Part shown: positions 1-8,000 of the stretch, piece by piece
Layout: every line of letters begins with the position of its first letter
Position numbering within the stretch: the first letter of the stretch is position 1
Assembly (NCBI GenBank): GCA_021812785.1
Contig: JAKAMR010000082.1
Span: forward strand, 1-11,202
DNA from: Nitrospirota bacterium
GTDB taxonomy: Bacteria; Nitrospirota; Thermodesulfovibrionia; Thermodesulfovibrionales; JdFR-88
Length of the DNA: 11,202 nucleotides
Direction of reading: 5' to 3'
The notes under the pieces: generated by a model
What the model saw: only the letters and a program-made list of their open reading frames with translations
Told to the model about the DNA's origin: nothing
The model's database searches: none
Translations under genes and position numbers: made by a program

Positions 1-984
1 CACCGCAAGTTTCGCGGCTATTTTTGCTATGGGGAAGCCTGTGGCCTTGCTGGCCAGGGCGGAGCTCCTTGACACCCTGGGGTTCATCTCTATAACGGTC
101 ATCCTTCCCGTTTCCGGGTGAAGGGCAAACTGGATGTTGCTGCCCCCGGTGTCCACCCCTATCTCCCTTATTATTGCGATGGAGGCGTCACGCATCCTCT
201 GGTATTCCTTATCGGTCAGCGTCTGTGCCGGGGCCACGGTGATGGAATCCCCAGTGTGCACGCCCATCGGGTCCAGGTTCTCTATGGAGCAGATGATGAC
301 CACGTTGTCGTGCATGTCCCTCATCACCTCAAGCTCGTACTCCTTCCAGCCAAGGGCGGATTCCTCCACCAGCACCTGGTGATTGAGGGAGAGTTTCAGG
401 CCCTTGTCCAGCAGCCCTTCGTATTCCTCCATGTTATACGCAATGCCGCCTCCCGTGCCCCCAAGTGTAAACGCCGGGCGCAGAATGGCTGGGAAGCCTA
501 TTTCCTCGATATGCCTCATCCCCTCTTCCACGCTTAACACGATGGCGCTTTTGGGCACCTCAAGCCCGATGTTCTTCATCGCCGTGCGGAAAAGCTCCCT
601 GTCCTCGGCCTTCTTTATCGAACCCAGTCTTGCGCCTATAAGCTCTATGCCCAGCCTGTCCAGCACGCCTCTTTCGGACAACTCCACCGCAAGGTTAAGC
701 GCGGTCTGCCCGCCCATCGTGGGCAGAATGGCCTGGGGCCTTTCCTTCTCCAGTATCTTTTCCAGCACTTCAGGCGTAAGGGGCTCTATATAGGTGGCGT
801 CCGCTATCTCCGGGTCGGTCATTATGGTGGCCGGGTTCGAGTTGACGAGCACCACCTTGTAGCCTTCCTCTTTCAGGGCCTTGCAGGCCTGGGTCCCGGA
901 GTAGTCGAACTCGCATGCCTGGCCTATCACTATCGGGCCGGAGCCTATGATGAGTATCTTTTTTATATCAGTCCTTTTAGGCAT
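1..984 (-). CDS. carB: Carbamoyl-phosphate synthase large subunit, N-terminal part (cut by left edge)
   Basis: CarB makes carbamoyl phosphate from bicarbonate, ATP and ammonia delivered by CarA, for pyrimidine and arginine synthesis in the cytoplasm. The 328 visible codons cover the first ATP-grasp (carboxyphosphate) domain. They open [20 protein letters not shown] and continue with [70 protein letters not shown] and [20 protein letters not shown], all hallmark blocks of the family. Full-length CarB is about 1070 residues, so roughly 30 percent is present and the rest lies beyond base 1. The start is fixed: the frame has a TGA 12 bases upstream of the ATG. The ATG overlaps the last 8 bases of the preceding membrane-protein gene, so CarB is probably translated by coupling; a GGAG sits rather far upstream (about 16 bases). 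It is the last visible gene of the pyr operon. Confidence 0.98.
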   Translation of the reverse strand, partial: MPKRTDIKKILIIGSGPIVIGQACEFDYSGTQACKALKEEGYKVVLVNSNPATIMTDPEIADATYIEPLTPEVLEKILEKERPQAILPTMGGQTALNLAVELSERGVLDRLGIELIGARLGSIKKAEDRELFRTAMKNIGLEVPKSAIVLSVEEGMRHIEEIGFPAILRPAFTLGGTGGGIAYNMEEYEGLLDKGLKLSLNHQVLVEESALGWKEYELEVMRDMHDNVVIICSIENLDPMGVHTGDSITVAPAQTLTDKEYQRMRDASIAIIREIGVDTGGSNIQFALHPETGRMTVIEMNPRVSRSSALASKATGFPIAKIAAKLAV

Positions 985-1618
985 TTTGTGTACTCAAAAA
1001 CTCCTTTATTTTTAAAGTTATATCCGCGGCGGCCGCCGGCGTCCTTCCGGCGTAAATGACAAAGCTTGAGCTGTTTTTCAACCACACCCGCACGCAGTAA
1101 AAATCCACGGGCTTGTCCAGCTCCGGAAGCACCGTATGGTGGTGCAGCGCTATTTTTTCCACCTGCTTAAGGCCTTCAGGGTTTTCGGGCAAAAAGGCAG
1201 ACTTCTCCGCCTCCACCTTTTCTATCTCCTCCGTCCCGAACGTTTTTTTCGCCCTGAACGGGGTGCAAAGCCGGGCCATGCCGCTTTTTTTGCTTATATC
1301 GAAAAGGAGATATCTTTTTTTAAAGACAAATGCCCTGAAAAACAAAAAACCCGCGGCATAGGCCGCAAGAGCGGCAAGGTAGCGCATCGTTCCGGTTTTG
1401 CCTGAAAGCAGAAAAAGTGCCGCCGCAGGAACGGCGGAGGCCAGCATCGCCGAAAGTTCATGGCTGTACATCACGGGTGACAGCACGCTGCCCTTTTCTG
1501 CCTTATAGGCTGAAGTCCTGAAATTCAGTTCCGTCCCTTCGATGGTAAGGTCGAAATCAGCAGCAGCTTCGCCCCCCGGTTTAATTTGGCCGGAAGGTGT
1601 AATTCGCCCATTTGTCAT
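977..1618 (-). CDS. Uncharacterised two-helix membrane protein between carA and carB
   Basis: I do not recognise this 213-residue protein. The chosen ATG overlaps the carA stop as ATGA and has an AGGAGG about 11 bases upstream; the frame stays open further upstream inside carA, but that part is shadow. It has a polar N-terminus (1-50) containing a short beta-like stretch ([17 protein letters not shown]). Two hydrophobic helices follow, about residues 57-72 and 80-99, joined by a short GKTGT turn. A KKRY positive patch comes next, suggesting that both termini are cytoplasmic. The C-terminal domain of about 110 residues is mixed alpha/beta ([46 protein letters not shown]) and ends in an amphipathic helix. 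A membrane hairpin followed by a strand-rich domain recalls bacterial PH-like proteins, but that is only a shape argument. Its stop lies inside the carB start (8-base overlap), so it is co-expressed with the synthase. Its role is unknown. Confidence 0.85.
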   Translation of the reverse strand: MTNGRITPSGQIKPGGEAAADFDLTIEGTELNFRTSAYKAEKGSVLSPVMYSHELSAMLASAVPAAALFLLSGKTGTMRYLAALAAYAAGFLFFRAFVFKKRYLLFDISKKSGMARLCTPFRAKKTFGTEEIEKVEAEKSAFLPENPEGLKQVEKIALHHHTVLPELDKPVDFYCVRVWLKNSSSFVIYAGRTPAAAADITLKIKEFLSTQNA

Positions 1619-2808
1619 TCGCCCAGAAGCCTCCTGAAGCGGCTGAAGATGTGCGAGGCGTCGTTCGGGCCGGGGCCCGCCTCCGGATGATGCTGTACGG
1701 AGATCACAGGCAGCTCCGTGTGCTCCATTCCCTCCTCCGTGCCGTCGTAGAGGTTTTTGTGCGTCAGCTTCATGGCGCCCTTCATGGTTTTTATGTCCAC
1801 GCAATAATTGTGGTTTTGTGAGGTTATCTCCACTTTCCCACTCGTAAGGTCCATCACCGGGTGGTTGCCGCCGTGGTGTCCGAACTTCAGTTTGTAGACC
1901 TCTCCGCCCATCGCGATCCCCAATATCTGATGGCCCAGGCATATGCCAAGCACCGGTTTTTTGCCTATGATCTTTTTCGCATTTTGGACGGCGTAGGTGG
2001 TGGTCCTCGGATCACCGGGGCCGTTGCTTAAAAGGACGCCGTCCGGGTCCATCTCCAGGACTTCTTCAGCTGGGGTAAGGGCCGGGACAACCGTCACATC
2101 GAAACCCGCGTGGATGAGGCTCCTTAGTATATTGAACTTTATTCCGAAATCGTACGCTATTATCTTTTTCTTTTTCCCCCCGGCGCCTTCCTCCCCGGCG
2201 TGCACCAGACCCTCGGGCCAGCGCCAGAGGTCCTGCCGCCAGGTGTAGAGCTCCCTTGTGGAGACCTCCTTCACGAAATCGAAGGCGTCTATCGATGGAT
2301 AGGAGCGCGCCTTCTCAAGCAGCTTTCCGGGGTCCAACTCGGTTGTGGAGATTATCCCCGTCTGTGCGCCTTTTTCCCTCAGGTGCCGCGTGAGGGCCCT
2401 CGTGTCTATCCCCTCTATGGCCGTTATGCCTTTTTCCTTCAGGTATTCCCCCAATGAGGCGTGGGAGCGCCAGTTGCTTCTCATAGGCATGTATTCCCTT
2501 ACGATAAACCCGTTGGCATAGGGCTTTTCGGACTCCATGTCCTCCATATTGACGCCGTAGTTGCCTATCTGGGTATAGGTCATCGTTACGATCTGCCCTT
2601 TGTACGAAGGGTCTGTTAGTATCTCCTGGTAGCCGGTCATTGACGTGTTGAAGACCACTTCGCCTATGGCCTGGCCGGGCGCCCCGAAAGAAAAACCTTC
2701 AAACACCAGGCCGTCCCTGAGGACAAGCAGGGCTTTTTCGCTTCTTTTGTTTTTTTTGTCTTTTCTGTCTTTATCTTGTTTGTCTTTTTGCGTCATGCCC
2801 GCTGCCAT
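1615..2808 (-). CDS. carA: Carbamoyl-phosphate synthase small (glutaminase) subunit
   Basis: CarA hydrolyses glutamine and channels ammonia to CarB. The 397-residue protein has the N-terminal CarA domain (KALLVLRDGLVFEGFSFGAPG, EVVFNTSMTGYQEILTDPSY, QIGNYGVN) and a C-terminal class I glutamine amidotransferase domain. The nucleophile is Cys290 in GICLGHQ, and the catalytic His374 and Glu376 lie in HHPEAGPGP. LSNGPGDP is also present. Two starts are possible. The ATG at 2808 has a well-placed GAAGGT and overlaps pyrC by 16 bases. The ATG at 2796 would give a 4-base ATGA overlap but has a poor ribosome binding site. Either way the protein carries an unusual lysine/aspartate-rich leader of about 20 residues before the conserved core. 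The stop overlaps the next gene as ATGA. Length otherwise fits the family (about 360-390). Confidence 0.97.
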   Translation of the reverse strand: MAAGMTQKDKQDKDRKDKKNKRSEKALLVLRDGLVFEGFSFGAPGQAIGEVVFNTSMTGYQEILTDPSYKGQIVTMTYTQIGNYGVNMEDMESEKPYANGFIVREYMPMRSNWRSHASLGEYLKEKGITAIEGIDTRALTRHLREKGAQTGIISTTELDPGKLLEKARSYPSIDAFDFVKEVSTRELYTWRQDLWRWPEGLVHAGEEGAGGKKKKIIAYDFGIKFNILRSLIHAGFDVTVVPALTPAEEVLEMDPDGVLLSNGPGDPRTTTYAVQNAKKIIGKKPVLGICLGHQILGIAMGGEVYKLKFGHHGGNHPVMDLTSGKVEITSQNHNYCVDIKTMKGAMKLTHKNLYDGTEEGMEHTELPVISVQHHPEAGPGPNDASHIFSRFRRLLGE

Positions 2809-4094
2809 TCCATTACCTTCTCTCTGAAAATGGTTTTAATGACCGCACCTTTAAGCTCCATGCCGTCAAAGGGGGTGTTTTTTCCAAGCGATATGAAGTT
2901 TTCTCCGGCCTCAACTACGCACCGTCTCTGCGGGTCCACGATCGCCAGTTCGGCGGACATGCCCTCCCTGAGTGTGCCCCCATCTATTCTGAGCGCTTTT
3001 GCCGGGTTTTGGGTCAGTTTCCTTATCAGTTCCATCTCCGAAAGCACGCCCAGTTCCACAAGGGCCAAAGATAACGGCAACGCCGTCTCCAGCCCGGATA
3101 TGCCGGGCGGAGCGTCATCGAACTGCCTTGAAATCTTTTCCGCCCTGCTGTGCGGGGCGTGGTCGGTAGCTATTATGTCTATGGTGCCGTCCTTGAGTCC
3201 TTCCTTTATGGCCTCCACATCTTTATGGGTCCTCAGAGGCGGGTTCACCCTGGCATGAGTGTTAAAGCCGCTTACGGCCTCTTCAGTTAGGCTGAAATAG
3301 TGCGGGCATGTCTCCGCTGTAACGTTAACGCCCCTCTCTTTTGCCTGTCTTATCACCCTCACTCCGCCCATGGTGGATACATGCGCTATATGCACCCTTC
3401 CGCCTGTAAGCTCGGAGAGCGCTATGTCCCTGTATATCATCACTTCTTCCGCTATCGAAGGGGAGCCCTTCAGCCCCATTGTGACGGAAAGGAGACCCTC
3501 GTTCATGACGCCGCCATCGGAAAGCAAAGGGTCTTCAGCATGGGAGATTATTAAGGCATCCAGCCCCCTGGCGTACTCGAGCGCTCTTCTCATGATTATC
3601 GGGTTGGCCACCGGCCTGCCGTCATCAGAGAAGGCCACACACCCCGCCTCCCGCATCATGTAAAAAGGGGCAAGCTCCTCCCCCGTCTGCCCTTTTGTGA
3701 CCGCCCCTATGGGAAGCACCCTCGCGTTTCCTTCGGCCCGGGCCTTTTTCAGTATGAATTCAGTCACTCCGGGATTGTCGTTTACGGGATTGGTATTCGG
3801 CATGGCGCAAACGGTGGTAAAGCCGCCGTGAAGGGCCGCCAGGGAGCCTGTCCTGATCGTCTCTTTGTTCTCGTAACCGGGTTCCCTTAAGTGAGTGTGC
3901 ATGTCTATCAAACCGGGGATCACCCACATCCCCCCCGCATCGATTATCCTGTCCTGTCCTGAGAGGTCCTCGCCTTTCAGCTTTTTGTCCCTGGCGAACG
4001 TCTTTATGAGCCCGTCTTCCATAAGTATGTCCGCCCTGCCGGCAAACTCCTGGGAAGGGTCTATGACGCGGCCTCCAGTGATGAGTATCCTCAT
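2793..4094 (-). CDS. pyrC: Dihydroorotase, type I
   Basis: PyrC cyclises N-carbamoyl-L-aspartate to dihydroorotate, the third step of pyrimidine synthesis. The 433-residue protein has the amidohydrolase layout. The metal-binding HxH is at residues 66 and 68 ([10 protein letters not shown]), followed by [22 protein letters not shown] (Asp157/158) corresponds to the metal-bridging aspartate of type I enzymes such as that of Aquifex. Later histidines lie in IISHAEDP and VHIAHVST, and the catalytic aspartate is in [10 protein letters not shown]. The [11 protein letters not shown] segment contributes to substrate binding in the family. The chosen ATG overlaps the pyrB stop as ATGA and has a GAGGA about 7 bases upstream; the longer open frame up to 4289 lies inside pyrB and is spurious. 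The 3' end overlaps the carA start. Confidence 0.97.
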   Translation of the reverse strand: MRILITGGRVIDPSQEFAGRADILMEDGLIKTFARDKKLKGEDLSGQDRIIDAGGMWVIPGLIDMHTHLREPGYENKETIRTGSLAALHGGFTTVCAMPNTNPVNDNPGVTEFILKKARAEGNARVLPIGAVTKGQTGEELAPFYMMREAGCVAFSDDGRPVANPIIMRRALEYARGLDALIISHAEDPLLSDGGVMNEGLLSVTMGLKGSPSIAEEVMIYRDIALSELTGGRVHIAHVSTMGGVRVIRQAKERGVNVTAETCPHYFSLTEEAVSGFNTHARVNPPLRTHKDVEAIKEGLKDGTIDIIATDHAPHSRAEKISRQFDDAPPGISGLETALPLSLALVELGVLSEMELIRKLTQNPAKALRIDGGTLREGMSAELAIVDPQRRCVVEAGENFISLGKNTPFDGMELKGAVIKTIFREKVMEWQRA

Positions 4095-5020
4095 TGATCT
4101 TTCCTCTCGTCCAGGTGGTACATGACCGCCATTCTCACCGCAAGGCCGTTTGTAACTTGCTCCAGTATCACGGAGTTCTCTCCATCGGCCACCGTTGAGG
4201 CTATCTCTATTCCACGGTTCATTGGGCCGGGGTGCATCACTATTGCGTCCCGCTTTGCCGCTTCCAGCCTTTTCCTTGAGAGCCCCCATTGACTGAAGTA
4301 TTCGGCGGTGGTCGGGAAAAACCCCTTCCCCTGCCTTTCAAGCTGAAGCCTTAGCATCATTATTACGTCCGCGCCGTCCAGGCCTTCATCCATGCTGCTT
4401 GTGGTGTTCACGCCAAGCTCACTGAACTCTTCCGGCAGAAGTGTCGCAGGCCCGACAAGCCTTATGTCCGCCCCCAGCTTTTTCAGGCAGTAGACGTTGG
4501 ACTTGGCCACCCTGCTGTGTATGATGTCCCCCACTATGGCAACTTTCAACCCCTCGAACCCGCCTTTTTTCTCCTTTATGGTAAATGCGTCCAGGAGGGC
4601 CTGGGTGGGGTGCTCGTTCGTTCCGTCCCCTGCGTTTATGAGGTGTGCCTTCAGGTGCCTGGACAGCATGTGCGGCGTGCCGGAAGATGAGTGCCTGATT
4701 ATTATGATGTCTGCGCCCAGGGCCTCCACGGTGAGGGCGGTGTCCAGCAGACTCTCGCCTTTAAGGATGCTGCTAGAGGGGGCGGAAAAATTTATCACGT
4801 CCGTGCTTAGTCTCTTGGCGGCAAGCTCGAAAGAGGTCCTCGTGCGCGTGGAAGGCTCCAGGAACAGGTTTACGACCGTCCTGCCCCTGAGCGCCGGGAC
4901 CTTTTTTATGTCCCGCTTCAGGATGTCCTTGAACGACCCGGCGGAGTTCAGATAAAGCATTATCTCCTGGGCGGAAAGCTCCTTGATGCCAAGAAGATGC
5001 CTGCCGCCTGCGCTAGCCAT
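4091..5020 (-). CDS. pyrB: Aspartate carbamoyltransferase catalytic subunit
   Basis: PyrB condenses carbamoyl phosphate with aspartate, the committed step of pyrimidine synthesis. The 309-residue protein matches the family length. It has the carbamoyl-phosphate loop STRTR at residues 57-61 ([13 protein letters not shown]), the later loop [38 protein letters not shown], the aspartate-binding MMLRLQLER, and [11 protein letters not shown]. The ATG at 5020 is preferred because it has an AAGGGAG 4 bases upstream and begins right before the conserved HLLGIKELS; the in-frame extension to 5071 lies in the pyrR tail. The start overlaps the pyrR stop by 8 bases and the end overlaps pyrC by 4. No pyrI regulatory subunit is present in the window, in keeping with control by PyrR instead of allosteric CTP feedback (inference). 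Confidence 0.97.
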   Translation of the reverse strand: MASAGGRHLLGIKELSAQEIMLYLNSAGSFKDILKRDIKKVPALRGRTVVNLFLEPSTRTRTSFELAAKRLSTDVINFSAPSSSILKGESLLDTALTVEALGADIIIIRHSSSGTPHMLSRHLKAHLINAGDGTNEHPTQALLDAFTIKEKKGGFEGLKVAIVGDIIHSRVAKSNVYCLKKLGADIRLVGPATLLPEEFSELGVNTTSSMDEGLDGADVIMMLRLQLERQGKGFFPTTAEYFSQWGLSRKRLEAAKRDAIVMHPGPMNRGIEIASTVADGENSVILEQVTNGLAVRMAVMYHLDERKDQ

Positions 5021-5627
5021 TTTTCTCCCTTTCCTCCCCGGTCTTATTTTCTTCTCCGGGCCGCTTTTCATCTCTAGTATTGGCCCTGTCTTTTACCTCT
5101 TCTTCGGGGACAAGAAGGACGCTGTCATCATGGCCGTCCTCCTTAAGGAGCACCTCCACGCGTTCGCTCCTTGATGTCGGGATATTCTTACCCGCGTAAT
5201 CGGCCCTTATGGGCAGTTCCCTGTGCCCGCGGTCCACAAGCACGGCAAGCTGCACAAGCGACGGCCTGCCCATGTCCATGATGGCGTCCATGGCGGCCCT
5301 GATGGACCGGCCGGTGAAAAAAACATCGTCCACTATCACGACCTTTTTACCTTCCAGGTCGAAGGGCATATCGGTGCGGCTGACCACGGAGGGCTGGCGT
5401 ATCCGTATGTCGTCACGGTAAAAGGATATGTCCAGCGAGCCAACCGGTATGTCGGCTCCTTCCGTGTTCTTTATCTTTCCCGCTATCCTTTCCGCAAGGT
5501 GCACGCCGCCACGCTGTATGCCCACCAGGCAGAGCCCTTCCGTGCCCTTGTTCCGCTCGATGATCTCATGGCTTATCCTCGTCAGGGTTCGTTCTATCTC
5601 TTTGCTGTCAAGGAGCTGTTTTGTCAT
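5013..5627 (-). CDS. pyrR: PyrR bifunctional pyrimidine attenuation regulator / uracil phosphoribosyltransferase
   Basis: PyrR senses UMP/UTP, binds pyr mRNA and promotes termination; it can also act as a uracil phosphoribosyltransferase. The 204-residue protein closely follows the Bacillus type: [39 protein letters not shown], the PRPP loop [16 protein letters not shown] (about 96-111), [33 protein letters not shown] and SERVEV. The known family length is about 180. Here the core ends near residue 175 and a charged tail of about 30 residues follows ([20 protein letters not shown] and on); its purine-rich DNA also supplies the pyrB ribosome binding site. It is the first gene of the operon and sits directly behind an attenuator that carries a PyrR-binding hairpin. 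Its own ribosome binding site is weak (GGA about 8 bases before the ATG). Confidence 0.96.
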   Translation of the reverse strand: MTKQLLDSKEIERTLTRISHEIIERNKGTEGLCLVGIQRGGVHLAERIAGKIKNTEGADIPVGSLDISFYRDDIRIRQPSVVSRTDMPFDLEGKKVVIVDDVFFTGRSIRAAMDAIMDMGRPSLVQLAVLVDRGHRELPIRADYAGKNIPTSRSERVEVLLKEDGHDDSVLLVPEEEVKDRANTRDEKRPGEENKTGEEREKNG

Positions 5628-5669
5628 ATTTCAGTCCGTTCGGGGATTCCCGGGTTTGTTTTGGATGGC

Positions 5670-5697
5670 AAAAAAAAACCTCCCCCTGTGGGAAGGT
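5670..5697 (-). terminator. Intrinsic terminator in the pyr leader (attenuator)
   Basis: Read on the minus strand, ACCTTCCC pairs with GGGGAGGT across the loop ACAG (8 bp, one G-U pair), followed at once by nine T residues. It lies 43 bases upstream of the pyrR ATG and downstream of the promoter, so it can stop transcription before the first gene. The 5' arm ACCTT can instead pair with AAGGT at 5742-5746, directly behind the PyrR-binding hairpin, which gives a possible short antiterminator; that pairing is an inference. Confidence 0.9.
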
Positions 5698-5747
5698 CCG
5701 CTTCGCAAAATTTGACTTTTGGCTTTTTCACGCGCTCTCCTACCTTG

Positions 5748-5765
5748 TTAACCTCTCCGGGTTAA
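5748..5765 (-). promoter_or_regulatory. PyrR-binding RNA hairpin (anti-antiterminator)
   Basis: On the minus strand TTAACC CGGAGA GGTTAA forms a perfect 6-bp stem with the hexaloop CGGAGA. The core AACCCGGAGAGGTT agrees with the Bacillus PyrR-binding consensus ARUCCNGNGAGGYU at 13 of 14 positions (C instead of U at the third). It sits between the putative pyr promoter and the terminator, which is the place expected for PyrR-dependent attenuation, and pyrR is the next gene. The agreement is seen in the sequence; binding is inferred. Confidence 0.85.
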
Positions 5766-5782
5766 ATTAAAGGTGCTGAATT

Positions 5783-5812
5783 ATTAAAGCATAAACGGGA
5801 AGGGGAGGTCAA
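5783..5812 (-). promoter_or_regulatory. Putative sigma-70 promoter of the pyr operon
   Basis: On the minus strand a TTGACC box (5807-5812) and a TTTAAT box (5783-5788) are 18 bases apart. Transcription would start near 5776, leaving a leader of about 150 bases that contains the PyrR hairpin and the terminator. No other promoter-like pair in this intergenic stretch fits the minus strand as well. Confidence 0.6.
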
Positions 5813-5829
5813 ACGGTAAGGGATGCGGA

Positions 5830-5838
5830 TGTTATAAT
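5830..5838 (+). promoter_or_regulatory. Extended -10 promoter of the DUF255 gene
   Basis: TGT followed by a perfect TATAAT (5833-5838) forms an extended -10 element. There is no good -35 box at the usual distance, which extended -10 promoters tolerate. Transcription would begin near 5845, just upstream of the ATG at 5866, which argues against the in-frame TTG at 5842 as a start. It lies back to back with the pyr promoter. Confidence 0.55.
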
Positions 5839-5865
5839 CTTTTGAAAAAGGGGGAACGTGATGAG

Positions 5866-7866
5866 ATGAAGAAAAAGCTTGCAGATGAGAAAAGCCCGTA
5901 CCTGCAGAAGGCCGCAAGGCAGAAGATAAACTGGCTGCCCTATTGCGAGGAGGCATTCAGGAAGGCAAAAGAGGAGGGTAAGGCCGTGTTCCTCAGCTCC
6001 GGGGCGGGATGGTGCCACTGGTGCCACGTCCAGGCGGCGGAGAGTTTCGAGGACCCGCAGGTCGTGGAACAGCTAAATAAGGATTTTATCTGCATAAAGA
6101 TTGACAGGGACCTGCGCCCGGACATAGACAGGCGGTACCAGGAGGCCCTTGCCGCAATGGGGCACGGCGGCGGCTGGCCGCTCAGCATTTTCCTTACGCC
6201 GGAGGGAAAACCTTTTTACGGCGGGACATATTTCCCTCCGGTGGACTCCATGGGCAGGCCCGGCTTCAAAAAGGTGCTCACCGAGGTGTCCCAGTTCTAT
6301 GCCCAGAACAAGGAGAAGGCACAAGAGTATTCAGACCGCGTGATAGAGCACCTGAGGCAGGGATTGCTCGCAAAGCCGGAGCCGTCCGAAAAAGAAAAAG
6401 GGTCTGCGGAAGAACAGATAAGCGCGTCCTCCCTTGAGGCGGCCGTAATGGATATGCTAAAGGACTTCGACCCCCAGAACGGAGGCTTTGGCAATTACCC
6501 CAAATTCCCCATGCCGGGTGCCATAAGGTTCCTTTCGGGCCAGTATTTCAGGGATAAAAATCTTTCCCTTGGCGACGCCATAAAAAGGACGCTTACGGCC
6601 ATGGCAACAGGAGGCGTCTATGACCAGATAGGCGGCGGGTTCCACAGGTATTCCACCGATGCGTCCTGGATAATCCCGCATTTCGAAAAGATGGCGGAAG
6701 ATAACGCATGGCTGCTTGTAAATTACCTGGAGGGTTTTTATCTCTTCGGGGAGCCCCTGTTCAAAAAGACCGCCCTTGGGATAATCGATTTCGCAAAGGG
6801 CGTGCTTTCAGACCCGCAGGGCGGCTTTTATTCAAGCCAGGACGCGGACATCACGCCGGAGGACGAGGGCGGATATTTCACCTGGACGCAGGAAGATTTT
6901 AAAGCGGTGCTGGAAGGGGATGAGCTCCAGGTTGCCTCTCTACATTTCCTCCATGAAAACGGGGCCATGCCGCACGGAGAAAAAAAGAAGCATGTGCTTT
7001 TCATCGCCATGGGACCGGAGGAGATAGCCCAAAAAACGGGCCTGGATGCCGGTATGGTGAGGTCGCTGATAGAAAGCGCGAAGGGCAAGCTACTGGCCGC
7101 GCGGTCCAGAAGGGAGCCCCCTTTCGTGGACAAGAGCCTTTATTCCTCTGTAAACGGCCTTTTCGTCTCCGCGTACTTGTCCGCCTGGCGGGTTTTTGGG
7201 GACGCGTATTTGAAGGATTTTGCCCTCCTGTCTTTAAACAGGATGTTAAAAGAGAACCTGAGGGACGGGATATTGTACAGGAGCGGGGATGTGCCAGGCG
7301 TGCTGGATGATTACGCCCATATGACCGGGGCGCTCCTGGACGCCTATGAGAACACGGGGCAGGCGGAGTTTCTTGAAAAGGCCGAAGGGTTGGCCCTGAC
7401 GCTTCAGAAGGATTTTCTCGACGGGCAGTCCGGAGGGTTTTTCGACAGCCGGGAGGAAGTGATGGGCCTGAAGTTCAGGAATGTCGAGGACATCCCTCAC
7501 CCCTCCGCAAACGCGCAGCTCATATGGCATTTCCTGAGGCTTTCAGCCATCACCGGGAATGCCTCCTACATGGAAACCGCCAAAGGTTCCCTATTGGCCT
7601 TCGCGGACAGGGCGAAGGGGCTTGGCATTCATGCAGGCACATATTTCTATGCCCTGGATGGCTTTTACAATTATATGGTCCTGAACGTGGAGGCGGCGGC
7701 GGAAAGCCCTCTTGCGGCCGCTGCAAGGAATGTTTTCAGGCCCCACAAGATAGTTTCCTATGGCAAGGACCTGGGCAGGGTGACGCCATGCGTGACCGGC
7801 AGGTGCCTGCAGGCGGTCACGGACCCCGGCGCGCTTGAGAAGGTTATCTCAAGCCCCTCTGTTTAA
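5866..7866 (+). CDS. DUF255 / YyaL-type thioredoxin-fold protein
   Basis: This 666-residue protein belongs to the widespread family of Bacillus YyaL and vertebrate SPATA20. It opens with KLADEKSPYLQKAARQKINW and EEAFRKAKEEGKAVFLSSG. The redox-like motif CHWC is at residues 50-53 (GWCHWCHVQAAESFED), and the signature GGGWPLSIFLTPEGKPFYGGTYFPP follows. After this thioredoxin domain (to about 170) the rest resembles an alpha/alpha toroid of the six-hairpin glycosidase or epimerase kind, with YDQIGGGFHRYSTDASWIIPHFEKM, SSQDADITPEDEGGYFTWT, DDYAHMTGALLDAY and NVEDIPHPSANAQ blocks. Length fits the family. There is no signal peptide. The family's biochemical role is not settled. The ATG at 5866 is chosen over the TTG at 5842 because the conserved part starts there and the -10 box is too close to the TTG; a GGGGG lies 11 bases upstream, not ideally spaced. 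It appears monocistronic. Confidence 0.95.
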   Translation: MKKKLADEKSPYLQKAARQKINWLPYCEEAFRKAKEEGKAVFLSSGAGWCHWCHVQAAESFEDPQVVEQLNKDFICIKIDRDLRPDIDRRYQEALAAMGHGGGWPLSIFLTPEGKPFYGGTYFPPVDSMGRPGFKKVLTEVSQFYAQNKEKAQEYSDRVIEHLRQGLLAKPEPSEKEKGSAEEQISASSLEAAVMDMLKDFDPQNGGFGNYPKFPMPGAIRFLSGQYFRDKNLSLGDAIKRTLTAMATGGVYDQIGGGFHRYSTDASWIIPHFEKMAEDNAWLLVNYLEGFYLFGEPLFKKTALGIIDFAKGVLSDPQGGFYSSQDADITPEDEGGYFTWTQEDFKAVLEGDELQVASLHFLHENGAMPHGEKKKHVLFIAMGPEEIAQKTGLDAGMVRSLIESAKGKLLAARSRREPPFVDKSLYSSVNGLFVSAYLSAWRVFGDAYLKDFALLSLNRMLKENLRDGILYRSGDVPGVLDDYAHMTGALLDAYENTGQAEFLEKAEGLALTLQKDFLDGQSGGFFDSREEVMGLKFRNVEDIPHPSANAQLIWHFLRLSAITGNASYMETAKGSLLAFADRAKGLGIHAGTYFYALDGFYNYMVLNVEAAAESPLAAAARNVFRPHKIVSYGKDLGRVTPCVTGRCLQAVTDPGALEKVISSPSV

Positions 7867-7929
7867 AGATGCATTGTCGCGGGAATTTTTTTTGCAAAGC
7901 CCCTGAATGGTATTAAAGGGGTTAATAAC

Positions 7930-7961
7930 AAGGAAGGCGGCGGGAAAAAGCCGCCTTCCTT
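7930..7961. repeat. Perfect 12-bp hairpin, possible terminator after the DUF255 gene
   Basis: AAGGAAGGCGGC (7930-7941) and GCCGCCTTCCTT (7950-7961) are perfect inverted repeats around the 8-base loop GGGAAAAA. The hairpin lies 63 bases after the DUF255 stop, but neither strand has a clear T run right behind it, so it is a non-canonical terminator at best. Its right foot is also the first base or two of the tRNA promoter's TTGACA box. Confidence 0.6.
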
Positions 7962-7989
7962 GACATCCGGCTCTTAAAGCCATTAGAAT
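7960..7989 (+). promoter_or_regulatory. Promoter of tRNA-Val
   Basis: A consensus TTGACA (7960-7965) and a TAGAAT (7984-7989) are separated by 18 bases. Transcription would start near 7996, about 5 bases before the mature tRNA end at 8001, so the tRNA has its own promoter and a very short 5' leader. Confidence 0.75.
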
Positions 7990-8000
7990 TTTAATTCCAA

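Noticed and set aside
118..537. Plus-strand open frames over carB
   Set aside because: They are antisense to strongly conserved CarB sequence and have no ribosome binding site or family resemblance.
1619..1942. Long N-terminal extension of the membrane protein frame into carA
   Set aside because: It lies entirely within the conserved carA glutaminase region, has a low-quality composition, and the ATGA overlap at 1615-1618 gives a coupled start.
4095..4289. N-terminal extension of pyrC inside pyrB
   Set aside because: Dihydroorotases begin at the [17 protein letters not shown] strand; the extension is a shadow of pyrB.
5842..5865. In-frame TTG start giving 8 extra residues on the DUF255 protein
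   Set aside because: It lies about four bases after the perfect TATAAT, upstream of the expected transcription start, and the family-conserved part begins at the ATG at 5866.
7883..7891. Run of eight T residues after the DUF255 stop as a terminator
   Set aside because: No stable hairpin precedes it on the plus strand.
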